A stretch of DNA of 17,391 bases from an uncultured Collinsella sp. (GTDB lineage: Bacteria; Actinomycetota; Coriobacteriia; Coriobacteriales; Coriobacteriaceae). The DNA lies in NCBI GenBank assembly GCA_902475825.1, contig CABSBA010000012.1, forward strand, positions 1-17,391, written 5' to 3'. Of this stretch, positions 1 to 4,852 are shown piece by piece (positions within the stretch are counted from its first letter, which is position 1; every line of letters starts with the position of its first letter). Below the pieces are notes generated by a model. That model searched no databases and was not told the origin of the DNA. It saw only the letters and a list, made by a program, of their open reading frames with translations. Both the position numbers and the translations under genes were made by a program.

Positions 1-608
1 ATCTCAAATCTAGAGACTGGATTGGGGACACAGGAGTTGTAGAGCTCAATAAGCTCATCGAGTGAAATGATTCCACAGGCATCTGTGTAGGCGCGGGCGA
101 AGCGCCGTACTTCTTGATTTGATTCAAGCACACGGCGCTCCCAAGCATCCAAAGTGTCCTGCGGACTTCGATAGCGGGCATGACGATCGATGCGCAACGC
201 GCTCCAATGGTTATCCGCGGCAACGTTCATCAGATCTAAGCGCAGATCTTTGTCGGCGATGTGAGCGAGCGACTGATAGTGTTCCAGATCAAGCTCCGGT
301 CGAAACCCCATGTCTTCCGGAACAATTCGTGCGAGCTTTATGCAACGCTTGAGATAAGTCGGGCCCAGACTTGGGCTAAAGTGCTGCTTGAGGTGGCAAG
401 CGATGGGCGAGAGTAAGCCATTGAGATTGGAGATGGGGTATCCGGCAATCTCTTGCTCGAGACGGCGCCCGATGAGCAGAGCCCCTTCCGAAGAAGTCTC
501 ATGGTTGATACCTTTCTGGCCGAGGTGTTTGGCCTCGACAATCCTGCTGATATCTGAGCAGGTGTTTGAAATAATGTCGGGTGAAAGGGTTGGAATCTTT
601 TTAGCCAT
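1..608 (-). CDS. Hypothetical protein, 3' part beyond the left edge
   Basis: An open minus-strand frame starts at ATG 608-606 and stays open for 202 codons to the window edge, so the C-terminus is not seen. The start is supported by AGGAG nine bases upstream. The visible protein begins MAKKIPTLSPDI and is predicted largely helical and soluble, with no signal peptide or membrane segment. Residues of about 45-140 loosely recall the helical N-terminal region of DUF1016 (YhcG-like) proteins: an 'IGRRLEQEI' helix, a 'LDLEHYQSLAHIADKDLRL' stretch and then 'NHWSALRID'. This resemblance is by eye and weak. The last visible part (about 168-195, 'RRFARAYTDACGIISLDEL') could start a second helical domain. 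Codons such as CGA, ATA, GGA and TCA are commoner than in the neighbours, which suggests accessory or acquired DNA. Function unknown; that it is a real gene is fairly sure. Confidence 0.7.
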   Translation of the reverse strand, partial: MAKKIPTLSPDIISNTCSDISRIVEAKHLGQKGINHETSSEGALLIGRRLEQEIAGYPISNLNGLLSPIACHLKQHFSPSLGPTYLKRCIKLARIVPEDMGFRPELDLEHYQSLAHIADKDLRLDLMNVAADNHWSALRIDRHARYRSPQDTLDAWERRVLESNQEVRRFARAYTDACGIISLDELIELYNSCVPNPVSRFE

Positions 609-905
609 AGCGATGCACTCCTGTGTGGCTCACGGACAACGGAAACGTTTGGTTGTGAGCGCCGTTCTTTGATGGCGACGGCGAACAGGAGCGCAGCCTG
701 TCTGAGATGGACGAGTGCAGTAACCACCGATCTTACTTACTGAGCTCGCTCCAGCGTGTCATTGGGGACCTCCGCAGGAGCTCTCGACCAGTCTCATGCC
801 TTGGGATGAGTATAACACAGAGAGCAAACATATGTTCTATAAATTTGAGAAACTGAATCCCTGCCTACTCATTTAAGTGCGTCCCCAATGAGTGCAATGC
901 GCGTG
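609..905. other. Non-coding gap with inverted repeats
   Basis: No convincing gene lies in this gap; the open frames crossing it lack ribosome sites and recognisable protein. It holds an 11-bp inverted repeat TCATTGGGGAC (759-769) and GTCCCCAATGA (881-891), flanked outside by GTG on both sides. It also holds a 7-bp inverted repeat ACTCATT (867-873) and AATGAGT (887-893), which could form a weak hairpin downstream of the glutaredoxin-like gene. The stretch 805-880 is notably AT-rich for this window. Confidence 0.5.
809..815 (-). promoter_or_regulatory. Possible extended -10 box for the left-edge gene
   Basis: Read on the minus strand, TGTTATACT contains TATACT preceded by TG plus one base, which matches an extended -10 element. 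No good -35 is seen. A perfect 10-bp palindrome AACATATGTT (827-836) lies just upstream, where an operator or activator site could sit. The implied 5' leader would be about 190 bases. Tentative. Confidence 0.3.
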
Positions 906-1151
906 CTAGAGCAGGTTCTCCTGTGCCCACGCGATGATGTCGCTCGATTCGTAGAGTGGCTTGCCGTCGATGAACAGGCAGGGAACCTGGCGTTTTCCGC
1001 CGACGGCGATGAGTGTCTGCTCGGCATCGGTATCGGTCGAGATATTGCGCTCGGGAATGGTCACGCCGTTATCGGCAAGGAAACGCTTGACCTTTATGCA
1101 ATACGGGCAGCCGGTCATAACGTACAGCGCGAGCTCATGATTAGTAGCCAT
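906..1151 (-). CDS. Glutaredoxin-like thiol-disulfide protein
   Basis: An 81-residue cytoplasmic protein with a thioredoxin/glutaredoxin fold. The classic active site CPYC is at residues 15-18 after strand 'ELALYVMTG'. The cis-proline segment is QVPCLFIDG (Pro57), and ESSDI (68-72) matches the glutathione-contacting Ser-Asp of glutaredoxins and GST N-terminal domains. Family role: reduction of disulfides or mixed thiol disulfides using the CxxC pair. I chose ATG 1151 because GGAG lies just upstream and the fold begins at once; a start at 1190 would add 13 residues outside the fold. It lies 51 bp downstream of the TipAS-type regulator on the same strand and is probably co-transcribed. An extra Cys58 follows the cis-Pro, which is uncommon. 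The physiological thiol partner is not known from the sequence. Confidence 0.88.
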   Translation of the reverse strand: MATNHELALYVMTGCPYCIKVKRFLADNGVTIPERNISTDTDAEQTLIAVGGKRQVPCLFIDGKPLYESSDIIAWAQENLL

Positions 1152-1202
1152 AGGTCTCCAATCGGTTGCGGTTTTGATTGAAATACCCAAAGCCGCCGCG
1201 GT

Positions 1203-2030
1203 CTATGCGCGCGTCAACGACGACTCGATCGCCTGGACCAGAAACGCCGTGGCTCCGGCGCCGCAGGGCTTGTCGTAGTAGTCAATAAAGCGCTGGTCGG
1301 CAAGATAGTCGTGGGCGAGCCCCAGATACGCCTCGTTCTGGGGTTCGCGTCCCCAGTTGAGACCAATCCAACGACGATGCATCGCGACGAGCTTGCGAGC
1401 CTCGCTTCCATCCGCATCGCCGTCGCCCATGGCAATCGAGAGCTGACCCAGAATAGCGCGTTCAAGTTCCTTCATGTCGTTCCATGTCTGAGGATCCATG
1501 TCCAGCAGCGCCCCGTTTGCCGCATCGATAGCCTCATCGCCATAGCGCGCCCGCGCCTCGGCACCGTAGCGCTCCTCGTTTTCTTGCACGGCGCGCCAGC
1601 GCTCCAGTTGCGGCAGGACGGCGCCCATGAGCGAGACGGCTTCGTCGAGCGACATGCCGGTGTTTTGTGCCAGGCGCGGGGCACAGTCCTCGATCATTGC
1701 CTCCATCGTGGTGTCGTAGGTGTACTGGCCGTGGTCGTAGCACCACTTGCAGTAATGGTCGGTCGCGGCGCCCGTGGCATCGGTGCCGCAGTCGTCGGGC
1801 GTGAGTATCATGCCGCAGCTCTGGCAATAGCGCTCGGGCATTTCGAGCAGATGAGACAGGGGCTCGCCGGTCACGGCGGCGATGAGCTTCATCATGTCGA
1901 TGCCCGGTGTGACCTCGCCACGCTCCCAACGGCTGACGGCTTGGCGTGTGACGAAGAGCTTGGCGGCGAGTTGCTCTTGGGTGAGGTGATGAGCGCGACG
2001 GACAGCGATGAGCTTTTCTGCAAAGGCCAT
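1203..2030 (-). CDS. Xre HTH / zinc ribbon / TipAS-domain transcriptional regulator
   Basis: A 275-residue regulator with three parts. Residues 1-62 are an Xre/Cro helix-turn-helix (LTQEQLAAKLFVTRQAVSRW). Residues 66-115 are a putative zinc ribbon with two CxxC pairs (Cys69/72 and Cys94/97) in the pattern CQSCGMIL...YCKWCYDHGQYTYD. Residues of about 145-275 are a TipAS-like all-helical domain, with the hallmarks MHRRWI (217-222) and LADQRFIDYYD (243-253). TipAS domains of MerR-type TipAL bind thiopeptide antibiotics; here the MerR half is replaced by Xre plus zinc ribbon. Inferred role: a ligand- or drug-responsive transcription factor. The start at ATG 2030 has AAGGAG five bases upstream. 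A promoter and a palindrome abutting it lie upstream (2061-2104), compatible with autoregulation. The glutaredoxin-like gene follows. Ligand and targets are unknown. Confidence 0.88.
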   Translation of the reverse strand: MAFAEKLIAVRRAHHLTQEQLAAKLFVTRQAVSRWERGEVTPGIDMMKLIAAVTGEPLSHLLEMPERYCQSCGMILTPDDCGTDATGAATDHYCKWCYDHGQYTYDTTMEAMIEDCAPRLAQNTGMSLDEAVSLMGAVLPQLERWRAVQENEERYGAEARARYGDEAIDAANGALLDMDPQTWNDMKELERAILGQLSIAMGDGDADGSEARKLVAMHRRWIGLNWGREPQNEAYLGLAHDYLADQRFIDYYDKPCGAGATAFLVQAIESSLTRA

Positions 2031-2060
2031 AACGGCTCCTTTCTGCTGGTTGATGGCTTA

Positions 2061-2089
2061 AGCATACGCGGCAGCAGGCGCCCTTCCAA
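2061..2089 (-). promoter_or_regulatory. Promoter of the TipAS-type regulator
   Basis: On the minus strand, TTGGAA (2089-2084) and TATGCT (2066-2061) are separated by exactly 17 bp, a good sigma-70-type promoter. Transcription would start near 2054, leaving a short leader carrying AAGGAG before ATG 2030. Confidence 0.55.
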
Positions 2090-2104
2090 GCAACCGTTGG
2101 TTGC
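2090..2104. promoter_or_regulatory. Palindromic operator candidate abutting the -35
   Basis: GCAACC and GGTTGC flank the central GTT, giving a 6-bp perfect inverted repeat that directly touches the -35 box of the regulator promoter. Its position in the divergent gap between the regulator and trmO suits a site bound by the Xre-type regulator itself. No binding data; inference from position and symmetry. Confidence 0.4.
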
Positions 2105-2158
2105 ACGACGGGGGACCGCGGCGAAGAATTGCACGCAACGCCCCACACCTCCATGCCG

Positions 2159-2164
2159 TACAAT
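2159..2164 (+). promoter_or_regulatory. Possible -10 box just before trmO (leaderless start)
   Basis: TACAAT ends seven bases before ATG 2172, so transcription could begin at the start codon itself. No ribosome site precedes either candidate start (2163 or 2172), which fits a leaderless mRNA. There is no good -35 at 16-18 bp. Confidence 0.3.
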
Positions 2165-2171
2165 GACCGGC

Positions 2172-2909
2172 ATGGAACCTATCGCACACATACATACCGA
2201 CCTGCCGCAGAAGTTCGGCATTCCGCGCAACAGCTTTTTGGCGCCCCATCTGCAGGGACGCATCGTTTTTGAGCCGGAATTTGCCTCCAATGCAGCGGTT
2301 GAGGGTCTAGACTCCTTCTCTCACCTGTGGCTGCTGTGGCGCTTTGAAAACGGAACGCCCGGCGGCACGGCTAAGGACATAGCTACCGATGCCAAGACGC
2401 AGGACAGGCCCGGCACCAATGCCAAGTGGTCGAAAACTGTGCGCCCGCCGCGTCTGGGTGGAGCCGAGCGCGTGGGCGTGTTTGCCACGCGCAGTCCGTT
2501 TCGCCCTAATCCCATCGGGCTTACCTGCGTCAAGCTCGATCGTGTCGAGCTCACCGACGATGGCCCCATCATCCATGTGCTGGGGGCCGATCTGCGCGAC
2601 GGCACGCCCATCTACGACATTAAGCCCTACATTCCATTTGCCGACTGTCACCCGGATGCGACGGGCGGCTGGATTGAAGACGCGCCGTGGCAAGAGCTCG
2701 ACGTAGAGTTTCCGCATGCGCTGCAGGATATGGTCTCGCCCGCAAAGCTCCCTGGCTTGGTCGAGGTTCTTCGCCAAGATCCGCGCCGCGCGGGCAGCAA
2801 GCACGAGCCAAACCGCGTTTACCATTTGGCTTACGCCGGGCTCGACATATCGTTTACGGTCGACGGAGCCGGGTTGACGGTAACCGCCATCAACGACGCT
2901 CAAGACTAA
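2172..2909 (+). CDS. trmO: tRNA (N6-threonylcarbamoyladenosine(37)-N6)-methyltransferase TrmO
   Basis: A 245-residue TrmO (TsaA/YaeB, UPF0066) family protein. Family role: SAM-dependent N6-methylation of t6A37 in threonine tRNAs, which fine-tunes decoding. Hallmarks are the N-terminal SFSHLWLLWRF (48-58), the core VGVFATRSPFRPNPIGL (101-117) and DLRDGTPIYDIKPY (140-153), followed by a C-terminal domain with 'NRVYHLAYAGLDISF'. Length is close to the E. coli enzyme (235). I use ATG 2172 (MEPIAHIHTD); an in-frame ATG at 2163 would add three residues. Neither has a ribosome site, and a TACAAT box sits so close that the mRNA may be leaderless. The frame stays open far upstream (to 1311), but that part is antisense to the regulator and is not coding. 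It is divergent from the regulator. Confidence 0.93.
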   Translation: MEPIAHIHTDLPQKFGIPRNSFLAPHLQGRIVFEPEFASNAAVEGLDSFSHLWLLWRFENGTPGGTAKDIATDAKTQDRPGTNAKWSKTVRPPRLGGAERVGVFATRSPFRPNPIGLTCVKLDRVELTDDGPIIHVLGADLRDGTPIYDIKPYIPFADCHPDATGGWIEDAPWQELDVEFPHALQDMVSPAKLPGLVEVLRQDPRRAGSKHEPNRVYHLAYAGLDISFTVDGAGLTVTAINDAQD

Positions 2910-2975
2910 TCTGCCATCCGCCCGTATCCGTCAAAATCAACAGCAAACCCCATGCCAAAACCGCCCACGCTGGTG

Positions 2976-2981
2976 GACAAT
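2976..2981 (+). promoter_or_regulatory. Possible -10 box before the patB/malY-like gene
   Basis: GACAAT lies 40 bases before ATG 3022 in the 112-bp gap after trmO. No consensus -35 is present. It is one of five ACAAT hexamers in front of plus-strand genes in this window. Confidence 0.25.
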
Positions 2982-3021
2982 AACGCCTACCAAAACAATC
3001 AACTTTGCACGGGAGTTCAGC

Positions 3022-4236
3022 ATGAAATACGACTTTAGCTCGCTTATCGACCGCCACGGCATGGACTCCATCGCCGTTGACTCCTGGGGCGAGATCCCCG
3101 GCATGGCTCCGAACGCACCCGACGAGGGCTTCGACCGCATTCCCATGTGGGTGGCCGACATGAATTTTGCCACGGTGCCCACGGTTCAGGAGTACATCAT
3201 CAAGCGCGCTCAGCACCCCATGTTTGGCTACTTCAATCCGCGTCCCGAGTACTTCGATCGCATCATCGAATGGCAGAGGCGCCGCAATGGCGTTGAGGGC
3301 TTGGCACCGGAGCATATCGGCTACGAAAACGGCGTGCTGGGCGGTGTCGTGTCGACGTTGCGCGCGTATGTCCAGCCGGGCGATGCGGTGCTGGTCCATA
3401 GCCCCACCTACATCGGCTTTACCAAATCCATCGAAGCCGCGGGCTATCGTATTGTCCACAGCCCGCTTAAGCTCGACGATCAAGGCGTGTGGCGTATGGA
3501 CTTTGAGGACATGGAGCGCAAGCTCGCCCAAAACCACATCCATGCCGCGGTGTTCTGCTCGCCGCACAATCCCTGCGGCCGCGTATGGGAGCGCGACGAG
3601 ATCGAGCACGCCATGGACATCTATCGCCAGCACGATTGCGTGGTGATCTCGGACGAGATTTGGTCCGATATCATCCTGCCGGGGCACAAGCATATCCCGA
3701 CGCAGTCGGTGAGCGAGGATGCCCGCATGCGTACGGTTGCCCTCTACGCGCCCAGCAAGACGTTCAACCTGGCGGGCCTGGTCGGCAGCTACCACATTGT
3801 CTACAACGAGACGCTGCGTGACCGCATGTGCGCCGTGTCCGACAAGACTCACTACAACGAGATGAATGTCCTCTCCATGCATGCGCTTATCGGTGCCTAT
3901 CAGCCGCAGGGCTACGAGTGGGTGGACGAGCTCAACCAGGTGCTTGCCGGCAATATCGAGTACTTCTGCACGTATGCAGAAAAGCACTGGAAGGGCGTCG
4001 CGTTTTCACGTCCGCAGGGCACGTACATGGTGTTTCTGGACTGCACCGAGTGGTGCCGCGAGCATGGCCGCGATATTCAGTGGTTGCTCGACGAGGGGGC
4101 GCGCGTGGGCGTGGGGTATCAGGACGGCCGCCCGTTCCACGGGCCCTGCCACATTCGCGTGAATCTGGCGCTGCCGCTTTCGCGCGTGAGGGAAGCGTGC
4201 GACCGCCTGGACCGCTACGTTTTTAATGCACGGTAA
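3022..4236 (+). CDS. MalY/PatB-family PLP-dependent C-S lyase (cystathionine beta-lyase type)
   Basis: A 404-residue fold-type I PLP enzyme of the MalY/PatB branch. Family reaction: beta-elimination of cystathionine, cysteine or S-conjugates to thiol, pyruvate and ammonia, in the cytoplasm. Visible signatures are the branch-specific N-terminus IPMWVADMNFATVP (40-53), PHNPCGRVW (181-189, with PLP-contacting Asn183), SDEIWSDI (210-217, Asp211 binds the pyridine nitrogen), APSKTFNLAGL (243-253, Lys246 forms the Schiff base) and HIRVNLALP (377-385, Arg379 for the substrate carboxylate). Length is typical (about 390-400). The start has GGGAG upstream. The gene stands alone between trmO and a hairpin that closes the convergent junction. 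MalY homologues in some bacteria moonlight as regulators; nothing here tests that. The exact substrate is not predictable. Confidence 0.9.
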   Translation: MKYDFSSLIDRHGMDSIAVDSWGEIPGMAPNAPDEGFDRIPMWVADMNFATVPTVQEYIIKRAQHPMFGYFNPRPEYFDRIIEWQRRRNGVEGLAPEHIGYENGVLGGVVSTLRAYVQPGDAVLVHSPTYIGFTKSIEAAGYRIVHSPLKLDDQGVWRMDFEDMERKLAQNHIHAAVFCSPHNPCGRVWERDEIEHAMDIYRQHDCVVISDEIWSDIILPGHKHIPTQSVSEDARMRTVALYAPSKTFNLAGLVGSYHIVYNETLRDRMCAVSDKTHYNEMNVLSMHALIGAYQPQGYEWVDELNQVLAGNIEYFCTYAEKHWKGVAFSRPQGTYMVFLDCTEWCREHGRDIQWLLDEGARVGVGYQDGRPFHGPCHIRVNLALPLSRVREACDRLDRYVFNAR

Positions 4237-4250
4237 GCGTGCACTGCATG

Positions 4251-4284
4251 CGGGGCCTTCTGCCAAGTTGGCTAGAAGGCCCCG
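4251..4284. terminator. Hairpin between convergent genes
   Basis: A perfect 11-bp inverted repeat, CGGGGCCTTCT (4251-4261) and AGAAGGCCCCG (4274-4284), with a 12-base loop. It lies 15 bp after the C-S lyase stop and before the end of the convergent flavoprotein gene. There is no T-tract, so it may be a bidirectional or Rho-assisted terminator, or an RNA end-protecting hairpin. Confidence 0.6.
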
Positions 4285-4330
4285 TGTGGTAAGGCATCTG
4301 TAACCATTGGGCGCAGACCTGCTGAGAGGC

Positions 4331-4810
4331 TTACTTTTCTTGAATCTGCTTACCGCAAAGATGCTCAATCGTAATCTCGTAGAGTTGGACGCCCTTGATG
4401 TCTTTGGCGATTTCCTCTTCGACTTCCTCGGCAGAAGGGTAGTACTTAAGCGCGAGCTGGCGGACTTTGTCCTCGATAAACGCGGGAGTGTCATTTGCCA
4501 GGCGACAACGGCCAAAGACCACGGTACTCATAACGTAGGGAGCCCAGTCGCCGTCCTGGTACCACTCGTTGCCGTAAACGGTAAAGCAGACCTTGTCATC
4601 GCGCTTGAGTGCGTCGACCTTGTGGCCAGCCTTGGCGCCATGGAAATAAATCTTGTCGCGCTCGGCGTCAAAGAAGTAGTTGACGGGGATGGCGTACGGG
4701 TAGCCATCGTCGCCGTTGACGGCAAAGACGCCGCGCTTGCAGGTAGCGAGCAGTTCGCGCGCTTCCTCGTCGGTGATGGCGCGTTTCTTTCGACGTAAGG
4801 GCCTAAACAT
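4331..4810 (-). CDS. Pyridoxamine 5'-phosphate oxidase-family flavin-binding protein (NimA-like)
   Basis: A 159-residue split-barrel protein of the PNPOx-like/NimA group. Visible signatures are 'GYPYAIPVNYFFD' (36-48) for the first strands, IYFHGAKAGHK (54-64) where family members bind FMN, CFTVYG, and 'APYVMSTVVFGRC'. Some relatives reduce 5-nitroimidazoles; many are uncharacterised FMN or heme binders, so the substrate here is open. The start at ATG 4810 is preferred because AAGGA lies upstream and the protein opens with a basic MFRPLRRKKR; an in-frame ATG at 4849 would overlap the kinase stop region. The gene begins 42 bp after the hybrid kinase stop on the same strand, so read-through from the kinase is plausible. 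Confidence 0.85.
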   Translation of the reverse strand: MFRPLRRKKRAITDEEARELLATCKRGVFAVNGDDGYPYAIPVNYFFDAERDKIYFHGAKAGHKVDALKRDDKVCFTVYGNEWYQDGDWAPYVMSTVVFGRCRLANDTPAFIEDKVRQLALKYYPSAEEVEEEIAKDIKGVQLYEITIEHLCGKQIQEK

Positions 4811-4852
4811 CGTTGGTTTCCTTTCCGGTCGTGCGTGGTGGTTGAGCACAAA

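Noticed and set aside
338..727. 129-codon minus-strand frame near the left edge
   Set aside because: Overlaps the better supported frame starting at 608, has no ribosome site and a Ser/Arg/Pro-rich shadow composition.
1311..2171. Long N-terminal extension of TrmO
   Set aside because: This open stretch is antisense to the Xre/TipAS regulator, which has clear domains; TrmO homologues start near residue 1 of the call at 2172.
2890..3987. 365-codon open frame opposite the C-S lyase
   Set aside because: Mirror of a gene with full PLP-enzyme motifs; composition is that of a reverse-strand artefact.
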